NCBI RefSeq assembly: GCF_003570725.1
Contig: NZ_QWVS01000052.1
Coordinates: 1 to 64,000 of the forward strand
Origin: Peribacillus asahii
GTDB taxonomy: Bacteria; Bacillota; Bacilli; Bacillales; DSM-1321
Direction: 5' to 3'
Length of the DNA: 64,000 bases
In this document: one piece after another, positions 33,224-41,245 of the stretch
How the letters are laid out: each line of letters opens with the position of its first letter
Position numbering within the stretch: position 1 is the first letter of the stretch
The notes under the pieces: model-generated
The model's database searches: none
What the model saw: only the letters and a program-made list of their open reading frames with translations
Told to the model about the DNA's origin: nothing
Position numbers and translations under genes: made by a program

Positions 33224-33242
33224 TGCGAGAAGGAGAAAGATT

Positions 33243-33575
33243 TTGAAAGTTGATAAGGAAATATTACGAGGATATATCGATACAATTATCTTAAGCTTGC
33301 TTTATCAAACTGATCTTTATGGTTATGACTTGAGCAAAGAGGTCAAGAAAAAAAGTCAAGATTCTTTTGAAATCAAGGAGGGGACTTTATATCTTGCTTT
33401 TAAGCGTCTTGAAAGTAATGGATATGTTACAAGCTATTGGCAAGAAGGAAGTACTGCGGCTAGAAGAAAGTATTATCATCTAACGAATAGTGGAAGAGCT
33501 TACCTTAATTACAAGAAAAAAGAGTGGCTTTTTATGAAACAGTTAATGGATCAATTTTTAGAAGGAGTTGAATAG
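33243..33575 (+). CDS. PadR family transcriptional regulator
   Basis: TTG 33243 is chosen because GAAGGAGAAAG lies 5-8 nt upstream; the longer frame from 33162 would translate the operator-like repeat. 110 residues: the PadR winged helix (LRGYIDTIILSLLYQTDLYGYDLSKEVKKKS in two pieces, KEGTLYLAFKRLESNGYV, RRKYYHLTNSGRAYL) plus a short C-terminal helix. It is followed directly by a membrane-protein gene, the usual padR operon arrangement. It probably represses its own operon. Confidence 0.87.
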   Translation: MKVDKEILRGYIDTIILSLLYQTDLYGYDLSKEVKKKSQDSFEIKEGTLYLAFKRLESNGYVTSYWQEGSTAARRKYYHLTNSGRAYLNYKKKEWLFMKQLMDQFLEGVE

Positions 33576-33576
33576 C

Positions 33577-34140
33577 ATGGCTTTAAGTAAAGACATAGAA
33601 CAAAAGATTAAGAAATTTGTAAAGCAAAATACACAGTTAATAGACAATGAAGAATTAACTTATTTTGAACAGCTTGCTCTTCATGCCAATATAAAGTTGG
33701 GGGAAGCGAAAAAAACGGCGGCTAAATTTAAATGGACATCGAAAAAGAACAAAGAGGCGCAAGAGGATTTAATGAGCTATATGATTGACTATATTCAGGA
33801 TTTGGTTGTGGAAGGTGGATATACGGAAGCAGATGCTTTTGAAAAAGCGAAAGTAACATTTGCTGTAGAAAATCCAGAGAATCCATTGTTAGATAGTGAT
33901 GCCAAATGGTTGCATCATTTTGAATCAAATATTGAAGAGGCGATCGGTTTATATTATGCTGCGTTCATGTTTATTGGTTTAACAGCGGGTGCATTGTTAG
34001 GTGTTATTTTGCAGATGGTTGTTTTGAAAGAAGGAATCGGTTTATTGTTTTTTATTGTAACGGGCATTGGATTTATGTTTGGCCTTGGTTTTGGGCTGTT
34101 GAAAAATGCAAAAATTAGTCTTAAAAATAGTTTAAACTAA
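33577..34140 (+). CDS. membrane protein cotranscribed with padR
   Basis: ATG 33577 begins 2 bp after the padR stop, with AAGGAG inside the end of padR. 187 residues: a helical cytosolic N-terminal part of about 125 residues (LSKDIEQKIKKFVKQNTQLID; EDLMSYMIDYIQDLVVEGGYTEADAF resembles the permease-prefix or DUF1700-like domains linked to PadR regulators) and two C-terminal membrane helices (about 130-152 and 160-180). The function is unknown; a target or effector of the PadR circuit is likely. Confidence 0.7.
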   Translation: MALSKDIEQKIKKFVKQNTQLIDNEELTYFEQLALHANIKLGEAKKTAAKFKWTSKKNKEAQEDLMSYMIDYIQDLVVEGGYTEADAFEKAKVTFAVENPENPLLDSDAKWLHHFESNIEEAIGLYYAAFMFIGLTAGALLGVILQMVVLKEGIGLLFFIVTGIGFMFGLGFGLLKNAKISLKNSLN

Positions 34141-34285
34141 AAAATAGTAAAATTCTTCAATATTGCTTTACGTTAAGTTAAAGAAGTTTCTGTGATAATA
34201 GAAGATTTGTTCAGAAGGTTGAGTACAAGCATGTTTAATTTTTTTACTAACGTTGTTTGAGAAGTGCGAACTTTTCCATAATCGA

Positions 34286-34313
34286 GCGCCTTTTAAGAAG
34301 GCGTTTTTTTTAT
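34286..34313 (+). terminator. terminator downstream of the padR operon
   Basis: GCGCCTT/AAGGCGT stem and T8, 145 bp after the stop. The 145 bp between hold no ORF. Confidence 0.8.
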
Positions 34314-34435
34314 TTGGGTTATGTATTTAATTAAATATATTGCGCTGTAGCTTTCTCATACCTGTCTTTAATATTGTTCATACTATATTAGATAATTCTA
34401 CATAATGAATCAGGCTTTCAATATTATTGATTTTG

Positions 34436-34476
34436 TTGACATTTTCATAAAAAAGAATTATCTTTAAATCAAGATA
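34436..34476 (+). promoter_or_regulatory. promoter with MhqR-like operator
   Basis: TTGACA (34436-34441), a 17-bp spacer, and TATCTT (34459-34464) as -10. The -10 is the left arm of TATCTTTAAATCAAGATA (34459-34476), an 18-bp palindrome matching the MhqR box pattern TATCT-N8-AGATA. A bound MhqR would cover the -10. No mhqR gene is in the window. Confidence 0.7.
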
Positions 34477-34524
34477 TTTAAATTTAAACTATTTAAGTGG
34501 TTATCGAATATGGAGGGATTATAT

Positions 34525-35502
34525 ATGCAACTCAAAGGAATTCATCATTTATCAGCGATTACAGCAGATGCCGCTGCAAACTATGATTTCTATACAAAAA
34601 CATTAGGATTACGCTTAATTAAAAAGACTGTCAATCAAGATGATGTTCGTGTCTATCATTTATTTTACGGTGATGAAGTAGGTTCACCTGGAACAGAATT
34701 AACGTTTTTTGAAATTCCACATGCAGCACGCGTGCACGAAGGAAATAATAGTATTTCTGAAACGTCTTTACGTGTAGCCAACGATGCGGCACTTCAATTT
34801 TGGAAAAAACGTTTTGAAGAGTATGAAGTAGAGCATGAAGAGATTGGTGAACGCTTTAATCGGAAAGTTCTTTCGTTTAAAGATCCAGAAGGTCAAAGAT
34901 TGCTTTTAGTATCCGATGAAACAAACAAAGGGGTTGCCGGTGGTGTACCGTGGGATAAAAGTCCAATTCCAAAAGAGTTTGCAATTCTTGGTTTAGGGCC
35001 GATTAAATTAACGGTACCAATTATTAATCCGACAGCAGAAGTATTAACAGACGTGTTAGGTTTTCGAAAAGTTGGCTCCTATCCAGCGCTTGTAGCAGGA
35101 CAAGGGAGTATTGAAGTATATGCAACGGGAGAAGGCGGAACAGGTGCTGAAATCCATATTGAGAAAAGAAATGATCTACCGCCAGAATATTTAGGACGAG
35201 GCGGCGTGCATCACGTAGCATTCCGAGTTGATAATGAAGAAGAATTGCAGCAATGGATTGAACGAGTGAATTATGCTAGATATGCAAATTCCGGATTTGT
35301 TGATCGCTTCTTCTTCCGTTCACTTTATTTTAGAGAGCCAAATGGCATCTTATTTGAATTAGCTACGGATGGACCTGGATTTGCAACAGATGAAGAATTA
35401 GAGCATTTAGGTGAATCTCTTTCTTTACCACCGTTTTTAGAATCGAAACGAACGGAAATTGAGGCGCACTTAAAGCCATTAAACACAACTGTTGAAGAAT
35501 AA
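34525..35502 (+). CDS. ring-cleaving dioxygenase (glyoxalase/VOC), first of two
   Basis: ATG 34525 follows TGGAGGG; 325 residues. Two VOC domains are present: QLKGIHHLSAITADAAANYDFY at the N terminus with metal His in GIHH, and GRGGVHHVAFRVD near residue 220. The C-terminal half ends LYFREPNGILFELATDGPGF with the metal-ligand Glu. Homologous to MhqO/MhqE/MhqA, which open hydroquinone or catechol rings in B. subtilis quinone detoxification. First gene of the operon behind the MhqR-like box. Which of the three B. subtilis paralogues it matches best is not decidable here. Confidence 0.87.
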   Translation: MQLKGIHHLSAITADAAANYDFYTKTLGLRLIKKTVNQDDVRVYHLFYGDEVGSPGTELTFFEIPHAARVHEGNNSISETSLRVANDAALQFWKKRFEEYEVEHEEIGERFNRKVLSFKDPEGQRLLLVSDETNKGVAGGVPWDKSPIPKEFAILGLGPIKLTVPIINPTAEVLTDVLGFRKVGSYPALVAGQGSIEVYATGEGGTGAEIHIEKRNDLPPEYLGRGGVHHVAFRVDNEEELQQWIERVNYARYANSGFVDRFFFRSLYFREPNGILFELATDGPGFATDEELEHLGESLSLPPFLESKRTEIEAHLKPLNTTVEE

Positions 35503-35528
35503 GATAGAATATGGAGAGGAGAACGTAC

Positions 35529-36479
35529 ATGAATAGGCAAACAACAGGCATCCATCATATTACCGCTATAGTCGGTAATCCGCAGGAAAATGTAGACTTT
35601 TATGCAGGTGTATTAGGGATGCGCCTTGTGAAAAAAACGGTAAACTTTGATGACCCAGGTACGTATCACCTTTATTTTGGAAATGAAGCAGGCTCGCCCG
35701 GAACGATTATTACTTTCTTCCCTTGGCCAGATGCTTATAAGGGACGTATTGGCTCAGGGCAAGTTGAAACTACTACGTATGTCGTTCCAGAAGGGACGTT
35801 AGATTTTTGGGAAAAACGATTAGGGAAATTTAAGATTGTCTTTGAAAAAGTGACACGTTTCGGCGAAGAATTTCTTAAATTTAATGATCCACATGGCTTA
35901 CATTTAGAGCTAGTTGCTCGTCAATCTGGACAGAACAGTGAATGGGCATTTGGTGGTGTACAGGCGGATCAAGCGATTAAAGGATTTGGGGGAGCTATTT
36001 TATTAACGGCAAATCCTGAAAAAACAATGCAAGTGTTAGAAAATGTGATGGGTCTTCAAAAGGTTGGGGAAGAAGGAGAGTTTGTCCGCTTTCAAGCAAC
36101 AGGAGATATCGGAAATATCATTGACGTGAAGAAATCGACTTTACCAATGGGACAAATGGGGGTCGGAACGGTGCATCATATTGCTTGGCGTGCCAATGAT
36201 TTCGATGACCATAAGGAATGGCGAGAGCATGTAAGCAGCTTTGGTATAGGGGTAACACCCTTTAAGGACCGTCAATATTTTGACGCAATATACTTCCGTG
36301 AACCAGGAGGTATTCTGTTTGAAATTGCGACAGACCCGCCAGGATTTACTCGCGATGAGTCGAAGGAAACATTGGGAAGCAAGTTAATGCTGCCGCCGTG
36401 GTTGGAAGAAAAACGGGAATTTTTAGAGGAAACGCTTTTACCAGCTATTCCGCGAGTTCTTGAGGAGGATATAATATGA
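35529..36479 (+). CDS. mhqA: ring-cleaving dioxygenase MhqA-like
   Basis: ATG 35529 (GAGAGGAG upstream) gives 316 residues, the MhqA length. VOC blocks: TTGIHHITAIVGNPQENVDF, GVGTVHHIAWRANDFDDH near residue 215, and IYFREPGGILFEIATDPPGF near 265. These supply the two His and one Glu that bind the ferrous iron. It is a paralogue of the gene before it, 26 bp away, and overlaps mhqD by 4 nt (ATGA). It should cleave hydroquinones such as 2-methylhydroquinone. The symbol is by similarity of the N-terminal block to YkcA/MhqA. Confidence 0.82.
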   Translation: MNRQTTGIHHITAIVGNPQENVDFYAGVLGMRLVKKTVNFDDPGTYHLYFGNEAGSPGTIITFFPWPDAYKGRIGSGQVETTTYVVPEGTLDFWEKRLGKFKIVFEKVTRFGEEFLKFNDPHGLHLELVARQSGQNSEWAFGGVQADQAIKGFGGAILLTANPEKTMQVLENVMGLQKVGEEGEFVRFQATGDIGNIIDVKKSTLPMGQMGVGTVHHIAWRANDFDDHKEWREHVSSFGIGVTPFKDRQYFDAIYFREPGGILFEIATDPPGFTRDESKETLGSKLMLPPWLEEKREFLEETLLPAIPRVLEEDII

Positions 36480-37090
36480 CCATGAAACATATTTATCAAC
36501 AAGGGAGCAATCCGAATGCACCTGTATTGCTGCTTTTACATGGAACAGGTGGTACGGAAACGGATTTATTACCATTAGCGGAAATGGTATCTCCCGGCTC
36601 TTCTGTTTTAAGTGTACGAGGAAATGTGTTAGAGAACGGAATGCCACGCTTTTTCCGTCGTTTAGCAGAAGGAGTTTTCGATGAAGAAGATTTAGTGTTC
36701 CGTACAAAAGAATTACAAGAGTTTCTAGACGCTGCATCGAAAGAATATGGATTTAATCGTAGTAATGTTGTAGCAATTGGCTATTCAAATGGTGCCAATA
36801 TTGCAGCTAGCTTATTATTCCATTATAAGAACGCTTTAAAAGGAGCGATTCTTCATCATCCAATGGTACCTCGCCGTGGTCTAGAGCTATCGTCACTTTC
36901 TCAAGTACAAGTCTTTATTGCTGCAGGTAAAAATGATCCCATTTGTCCAGCTCGTGAAACAGAGGAATTAGCGGAGTTACTTCAATCAGCCCATGCGGAT
37001 GTAAGTGTAATTTGGGAAAACTTTGGGCATCAGCTGACTCGTTCTGAAGTAGAGGCAGCCGCTAGTTGGTTTCAAAAAAATTTTAGTTAA
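36476..37090 (+). CDS. mhqD: MhqD-like alpha/beta hydrolase (carboxylesterase)
   Basis: 204 residues of the phospholipase/carboxylesterase type. The nucleophile elbow is GYSNGANIA (Ser near residue 106), with Asp in AAGKNDPICPA and His in NFGHQLT. The oxyanion region is LLLHGTGGTETDLLP. It overlaps the preceding dioxygenase gene by ATGA, showing translational coupling. In B. subtilis mhqD belongs to the MhqR regulon with mhqE and is thought to hydrolyse ring-cleavage products. Confidence 0.9.
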   Translation: MTMKHIYQQGSNPNAPVLLLLHGTGGTETDLLPLAEMVSPGSSVLSVRGNVLENGMPRFFRRLAEGVFDEEDLVFRTKELQEFLDAASKEYGFNRSNVVAIGYSNGANIAASLLFHYKNALKGAILHHPMVPRRGLELSSLSQVQVFIAAGKNDPICPARETEELAELLQSAHADVSVIWENFGHQLTRSEVEAAASWFQKNFS

Positions 37091-37114
37091 GGATAATAAA
37101 GAGGGGGGTTACAG

Positions 37115-37732
37115 ATGATTTCTATTACTCCAGAAAGTATGAGTCAAAGAGAGAATTATAAATTTTTAACGGGGAGTATTATTCCCCGTCCAATTGCGTT
37201 TGTCACGACACAATCGGACGAAGGAGTGGTGAATGCCGCGCCGTTTAGTTATTTTAATATTGTCAGTGCCAATCCCCCGCTTATTTCAGTATCGGTTCAA
37301 CGAAAAAATGGAGCGATGAAAGACACCGCAAGAAATGCATTAAAGTTAAAAGAGTTTGTCGTTCATATTGTTGATGAAGACATTGTTGCGGATGTGAATG
37401 AAACAGCGGCTGAATTGCCAGCAAATGAAAGTGAGTTATCACGAACTAATTTTACGTTAGTGAAGAGTGAACGAATTGCTGTACCTGCTGTGAAAGAGGC
37501 AAAAATTCGCTTTGAATGTAAGCTGGAAGAAGCGATTCAGCTTGGAGGCCAAAGTGGAGAAGTTGGTTGCGATTTATTAATTGGCAAAATCGTCTGTTAT
37601 CATATCGAACCGTCGCTCTATCAAGCGGGCCGAATAAATGCTGAAGCATTAAAGCCTGTAGCCCGACTAGCTGGAAACAATTACAGTAAATTAGGTCAAA
37701 CATTTGAAATAAAACGCCCAACCTCTTTGTGA
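37115..37732 (+). CDS. flavin reductase-like FMN-binding split-barrel protein
   Basis: 205 residues of the flavin reductase (DIM6/NTAB) family: SIIPRPIAFVTTQSDEGVVN at the N terminus, NAAPFSYFNIVSANPPLISV, and the C-terminal RINAEALKPVARLAGNNYSK. Such proteins bind FMN and reduce flavins or supply a monooxygenase partner. It is the last gene of the quinone operon, 24 bp after mhqD. The B. subtilis mhq operons do not include this gene as far as I recall, so it may add reduction of quinone substrates. Confidence 0.85.
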   Translation: MISITPESMSQRENYKFLTGSIIPRPIAFVTTQSDEGVVNAAPFSYFNIVSANPPLISVSVQRKNGAMKDTARNALKLKEFVVHIVDEDIVADVNETAAELPANESELSRTNFTLVKSERIAVPAVKEAKIRFECKLEEAIQLGGQSGEVGCDLLIGKIVCYHIEPSLYQAGRINAEALKPVARLAGNNYSKLGQTFEIKRPTSL

Positions 37733-37742
37733 GTGGTTAACG

Positions 37743-37788
37743 ATATCTCCTAATATTAGCGAATCGGCTGATTTAGGAGATATTTTAT
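37743..37788 (+). terminator. terminator of the mhq-like operon
   Basis: ATATCTCCTAA/TTAGGAGATAT with a 19-nt loop, followed by TTTTATT. Confidence 0.78.
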
Positions 37789-37802
37789 TGAAACTTTGAA
37801 CG

Positions 37803-37831
37803 TTGACAACATACCTGCAAGGGTATATATT
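37803..37831 (+). promoter_or_regulatory. cstR promoter with operator 1 in the spacer
   Basis: TTGACA (37803-37808), 17 bp, TATATT (37826-37831). The operator ATACCTGCAAGGGTAT (37811-37826) fills the spacer, so a bound repressor blocks RNA polymerase. Confidence 0.85.
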
Positions 37832-37909
37832 GAGTGTAGTAGTTTTCTTTCATAATGAGCTTGTATAATAGGGTAACCTACATACAAGCAGTAAAGGAGG
37901 CCGTTCCGC

Positions 37910-38173
37910 ATGGAATACGATGCTCAAGTGAAAAATCGAGTCAAGCGAATTGAAGGTCAACTTCGCGGTATTCTGAAAATGATGGAAGAGAATAAAGACT
38001 GTAAAGATGTTGTAACACAGCTTTCAGCCACACGTTCCGCGATTGATCGTACAATTGGTGTAATTGTTAGTTCTAATCTTGTAGAATGTGTTCGTATGGC
38101 AAATGAAACAGGTGATAAAAATCCTGAAGAACTTGTCAAAGAGGCAGTGAATCTACTTGTGAAAAGTAGATAA
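37910..38173 (+). CDS. cstR: CstR persulfide-sensing repressor (CsoR family)
   Basis: 87 residues of the CsoR/RcnR (DUF156) helical fold: VKNRVKRIEGQLRGILKMMEE, then DVVTQLSATRSAIDR. The two cysteines are Cys31 (NKDCKD) and Cys60 (NLVECV), the positions of the reactive pair in Staphylococcus aureus CstR. The copper-ligand His of CsoR, four residues before the second Cys, is Asn here (NLVEC). The protein should therefore sense per- and polysulfides by forming Cys31-Cys60 tri- or disulfides, not copper. Five matching operators lie in front of this and downstream genes. It is the homologue of B. subtilis YrkD. Confidence 0.88.
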   Translation: MEYDAQVKNRVKRIEGQLRGILKMMEENKDCKDVVTQLSATRSAIDRTIGVIVSSNLVECVRMANETGDKNPEELVKEAVNLLVKSR

Positions 38174-38205
38174 AATAAAAAAAGGCTTGCAACCTTTTTT
38201 ATTTT
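38172..38205 (+). terminator. AT-rich terminator after cstR
   Basis: AAAATAAAAAAAGG pairs with CCTTTTTTATTTT around CTTGCAA. It separates cstR from the structural genes, which have their own promoter. Confidence 0.65.
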
Positions 38206-38230
38206 ATATATAATATACCCTGTGGGGTAT
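38187..38230 (+). promoter_or_regulatory. promoter and CstR operator 2
   Basis: TTGCAA (38187-38192), 16 bp, TATAAT (38209-38214), and then operator ATACCCTGTGGGGTAT at 38215-38230, just where transcription would start. Confidence 0.8.
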
Positions 38231-38255
38231 AAAATGACACTTGGAGGAATGAAAC

Positions 38256-38483
38256 ATGAAAGTAGATAAATTTTTAGATGCAAAAAGTTTAGCGTGTCCA
38301 ATGCCAATTGTTCGAGCGAAAAAGGCGATTCAAGAGTTAGAAGAAGGACAAATTCTTGAAGTGCATACAACGGATAAAGGATCAAAAAATGACTTTGCAG
38401 CTTGGACTAAATCAACGGGTCACGAATTAATAGAAGTGACAGAGGAGAATGATGTCATTCAATTTCTAATTAAAAAGCATTAA
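38256..38483 (+). CDS. yrkI: TusA-like sulfur carrier protein
   Basis: 75 residues. The TusA fold has its persulfide-carrying cysteine in the CPMP motif (KSLACPMPIVRAKKAI, Cys14). TusA proteins accept sulfane sulfur from rhodaneses and hand it on. ATG 38256 follows GGAGG. It has its own promoter and operator. It corresponds to YrkI in the B. subtilis yrkE-J cluster. A second TusA domain is fused to rhodanese at 39430. Confidence 0.9.
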   Translation: MKVDKFLDAKSLACPMPIVRAKKAIQELEEGQILEVHTTDKGSKNDFAAWTKSTGHELIEVTEENDVIQFLIKKH

Positions 38484-38500
38484 TTTTTTTATATTTCTAT

Positions 38501-38516
38501 ATACCTATAGGGGTAT
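38501..38516. promoter_or_regulatory. CstR operator 3
   Basis: ATACCTATAGGGGTAT, ATACC-N6-GGTAT, 24 bp before the DsrE gene start. Confidence 0.8.
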
Positions 38517-38539
38517 GTATGTAGAGAGAGGGTAAACAA

Positions 38540-39019
38540 GTGACTGAAAAGAAAAGAACAACGATTATCTTGTTTAGTGGAGATTACGACAAAGCGATGG
38601 CAGCTTATATTATTGCGAATGGAGCAGCGGCCTATGATCATGAAGTGACAATTTTTCATACATTTTGGGGATTGAACGCGCTTCGTAAAGAGGAAGAAGT
38701 GAAAGTAAATAAAGGATTCATTGAAAAGATGTTTGCAAAAATGATGCCGCGTGGAGCAGATAAAATGGGCATCTCTAAAATGAATTTTGCAGGATTCGGT
38801 CCAAAAATGATTAAACATGTAATGGCAAAGCATAATGCGATGACTTTACCACAATTAATTGAAATGGCTCAGGAGCAAGACGTGAAGTTAGTGGCTTGTA
38901 CGATGACGATGGATTTGCTTGGCTTACAGCAAGAAGAATTGTTAGAGGGCATTGAGTATGCAGGCGTAGCTGCCTATTTAGCCGATGCAGAAGAGGGACA
39001 TGTTAATTTATTTATTTAA
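38540..39019 (+). CDS. yrkE: DsrE/DsrF-like sulfurtransferase subunit
   Basis: 159 residues from GTG 38540 (GAGGGTAA upstream). This is the long DsrE-like form (YrkE): TIILFSGDYDKAMAAYIIANGAA at the N terminus, a middle insertion rich in Met/Lys (KMFAKMMPRGADKMG), and the active cysteine in VKLVACTMTMDLLGL near residue 122. It probably relays sulfane sulfur with the TusA and rhodanese proteins encoded on either side. A CstR operator stands in front of it. Confidence 0.9.
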   Translation: MTEKKRTTIILFSGDYDKAMAAYIIANGAAAYDHEVTIFHTFWGLNALRKEEEVKVNKGFIEKMFAKMMPRGADKMGISKMNFAGFGPKMIKHVMAKHNAMTLPQLIEMAQEQDVKLVACTMTMDLLGLQQEELLEGIEYAGVAAYLADAEEGHVNLFI

Positions 39020-39034
39020 ATGAGGAGGAGTATA

Positions 39035-39331
39035 ATGAAAACTATTTCAGCGGAAGAAGTGAAGTCTCTTTTAGAAAAAGGGGAGCAACTACATTTAATT
39101 GATGTACGTGAAGCGAAGGAAGTGGCAGAGGGAAAAATTCCGACCGCTTGTCATATTCCTCTTGGTTTATTAGAATTTCGTCTTCAAGATTTAGATAAAA
39201 CGAAAGAATATATTATCGTTTGTCGTTCGGGTGGACGCAGTGCTCAAGCTGCATTATTTCTAGAACATCGAGGGTTTAAGGTGATAAACATGGATGGCGG
39301 CATGCTTGCTTGGGAAGGCGATGTAGAATAA
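39035..39331 (+). CDS. single-domain rhodanese
   Basis: ATG 39035 follows ATGAGGAGGAG; the frame could be opened at 39020, but that codon overlaps the ribosome site. 98 residues: LIDVREAKEVAEGKIPTACH and the active loop IVCRSGGRSAQAA, with catalytic Cys near residue 66 and the CRxGxR pattern that favours persulfide substrates. It follows the DsrE gene by 15 bp and has no operator of its own. Confidence 0.92.
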   Translation: MKTISAEEVKSLLEKGEQLHLIDVREAKEVAEGKIPTACHIPLGLLEFRLQDLDKTKEYIIVCRSGGRSAQAALFLEHRGFKVINMDGGMLAWEGDVE

Positions 39332-39398
39332 AGTGAAATTTACATCAGTCATAGGGCATTGCTTATGAAGTATGAAATAAAAAATTTTAATTTGAAAT

Positions 39399-39414
39399 AT
39401 ACCCATACAGGTAT
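39399..39414. promoter_or_regulatory. CstR operator 4
   Basis: ATACCCATACAGGTAT, ATACC-N6-GGTAT, 15 bp before the TusA-rhodanese gene. Confidence 0.8.
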
Positions 39415-39429
39415 AGTGGGAGGTTTGAA

Positions 39430-39993
39430 ATGGCTATTCAAACAAATGTAACACTTGATGCAATAGGATTAGCTTGTCCAATGCCCATCGTGAAAACAAA
39501 AAAAGCGATGAATGCGATGGAACCCGGGCAAGTTTTAGAAGTGCTAGCGACAGATAAAGGATCTAAAGCAGATTTACAGGCCTGGGCTGCTAGCAGCGGG
39601 CATCAATATATTGGAATCATCGAAGAAGGTTCAGTGTTAAAGCATTATTTACGTAAGTCTAACGGAGAAGAAGAAACAGAGAAAAAACATCCCTATGTAA
39701 TTTCAAATGAAGAGTTGGTTGAGAAGTTACAAGATTCTTCCGTCATTATTGTAGATGTTCGTGAAGCAGCAGAGTATGCATTTACTCATATACCTGGTGC
39801 TGTATCTATTCCAATAGGAGATTTAGAAAAAGAAGCATCTTCGTTAAATAAAGAGGCTGAAATTTATGTGGTATGTCGTACCGGAAACCGAAGTGATTTG
39901 GCGGCTCAACAATTAGCGAAACAAGGCTTTCAACATGTTATAAATGTCGTGCCTGGAATGAGTCAATGGACTGGGGCAACGGAATCGTTATAA
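39430..39993 (+). CDS. yrkF: TusA-rhodanese fusion sulfurtransferase (YrkF/CstA-like)
   Basis: 187 residues. N-terminal TusA domain (about 1-78) with LACPMPIVKTKKAM, a short charged linker, and a rhodanese domain (about 90-185) with IIVDVREAAEYAFTHIPGAV and the active loop VVCRTGNRSDLAA. The architecture equals B. subtilis YrkF and resembles part of S. aureus CstA, which moves sulfane sulfur between its own cysteines. Preceded by a CstR operator and by GGGAGG. Confidence 0.93.
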   Translation: MAIQTNVTLDAIGLACPMPIVKTKKAMNAMEPGQVLEVLATDKGSKADLQAWAASSGHQYIGIIEEGSVLKHYLRKSNGEEETEKKHPYVISNEELVEKLQDSSVIIVDVREAAEYAFTHIPGAVSIPIGDLEKEASSLNKEAEIYVVCRTGNRSDLAAQQLAKQGFQHVINVVPGMSQWTGATESL

Positions 39994-40096
39994 AGCATAA
40001 AGGAAAGCTTTACTTATTGAGGAGATTGACTTGCTGTTAATCTGAAGTAAATAACTACTCCTAGTTAATAGGAGTAGTAAAAAAATACACTTTTGA

Positions 40097-40112
40097 ATAC
40101 TATAGGGGGTAT
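40097..40112. promoter_or_regulatory. CstR operator 5, overlapping the ribosome site
   Basis: ATACTATAGGGGGTAT, one mismatch from the others. Its GGGGG is also the best Shine-Dalgarno for GTG 40118, so the operator and the ribosome site coincide. A 10-bp hairpin (ACTACTCCTA/TAGGAGTAGT, 40054-40078) lies just upstream. Confidence 0.75.
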
Positions 40113-40117
40113 ATAGG

Positions 40118-41245
40118 GTGACGTATCAACCAATGACAGCTAAAGAAGTAACGAAAAAGATTTTTAATAAAGAGCCACTTTTTATTTTAGATGTACGAAA
40201 TACAAGTGATTTTGAAGATTGGAAAGTGGAAGGAGCTAATTTCACACATTTAAATATTCCTTACTTTGACTTATTAGACGGAGTAGAAGAAGTACTGCCG
40301 AAGCTTCCGACTGATCAAGACATTCTAGTCGTTTGTGCCAAAGAAGGATCTTCGGTCATGGTAGCTGACATGCTTTCTGAAGCTGAGCGAGATGTTAGCT
40401 ATTTACAAGGTGGTATGAAAGCGTGGAGTGAACATTTAGAACCAGTGCGGGTTGGGGATTTAAAAGACGGTGGCGAGATTTATCAATTCGTTCGTATTGG
40501 AAAAGGCTGTCTTTCTTATATGGTCATTTCAGATGGTGAAGCTGCTGTGATTGATGCGACAAGAATGACGGATGTGTTCCTCCATTTTGCTAAAGAAAAA
40601 CAAGCAACTATTAAGCATGTATTTGACACACATTTACATGCAGACCATATTTCTGGCGGCCGAATCATTGCGAAAGAAACAGGTGCGAGTTACTGGTTAC
40701 CTCCAAAAGATGCGGCTGAGGTAACGTTTGACTATAACAAGCTTGAAGGTGGCCGTGAAGTAATGATTGGAAGTACAGCTATTTCAATTGAAGCACTATA
40801 CTCTCCAGGGCATACAATTGGTTCTACTTCCTTTGTAGTCGATAACACATATCTATTATCAGGAGATATCCTTTTCATTGATTCGATTGGTCGTCCTGAT
40901 TTAGCAGGCTTAGCAGACGATTGGGTGGGGGATTTACGTGAAACATTATATAAACGTTACCGTGCACTATCGGATGAGTTACTTGTTCTACCGGCTCATT
41001 TCATGACTGTGAGCGAGCTTAATGAAGATGGTACGGTTTCTGAGAAATTAGGCAAACTATTTGCTGAAAATCATGGGCTAAATATTAAAGATGAAGCGGT
41101 ATTTCGAAGCGTTGTATCGGAGAATCTGCCGCCACAACCAAATGCGTATCAACAAATTCGTGAAGTTAATATGGGGAAAATCATACCGGATGAAGAAGAG
41201 CAAAGAGAAATGGAGATTGGCCCTAATCGCTGTGCTGTAAGATAA
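40118..41245 (+). CDS. yrkH: rhodanese-persulfide dioxygenase (MBL fold; YrkH/CstB-like)
   Basis: 375 residues from GTG 40118. N-terminal rhodanese (about 1-110) with [15 protein letters not shown] and a Cys loop [13 protein letters not shown]. The metallo-beta-lactamase domain (about 120-340) follows, with the iron-binding motif [17 protein letters not shown] and GDILF. ETHE1-type members oxidise glutathione or other low-molecular-weight persulfide to sulfite; CstB has the same two activities with the domains in opposite order (rhodanese C-terminal). The C terminus has an RC dyad near the end (GPNRCAVR). It completes persulfide removal in this operon. Confidence 0.9.
   Translation: MTYQPMTAKEVTKKIFNKEPLFILDVRNTSDFEDWKVEGANFTHLNIPYFDLLDGVEEVLPKLPTDQDILVVCAKEGSSVMVADMLSEAERDVSYLQGGMKAWSEHLEPVRVGDLKDGGEIYQFVRIGKGCLSYMVISDGEAAVIDATRMTDVFLHFAKEKQATIKHVFDTHLHADHISGGRIIAKETGASYWLPPKDAAEVTFDYNKLEGGREVMIGSTAISIEALYSPGHTIGSTSFVVDNTYLLSGDILFIDSIGRPDLAGLADDWVGDLRETLYKRYRALSDELLVLPAHFMTVSELNEDGTVSEKLGKLFAENHGLNIKDEAVFRSVVSENLPPQPNAYQQIREVNMGKIIPDEEEQREMEIGPNRCAVR

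Noticed and set aside
33162-33242. Longer N terminus of the PadR protein from ATG 33162
   Set aside because: It would translate the 20-bp inverted repeat; the TTG at 33243 has the only good ribosome site.
37910-38173. Copper-sensing CsoR
   Set aside because: The metal-ligand His is Asn and the neighbours are sulfur genes without copper exporters, so CstR is the better call.
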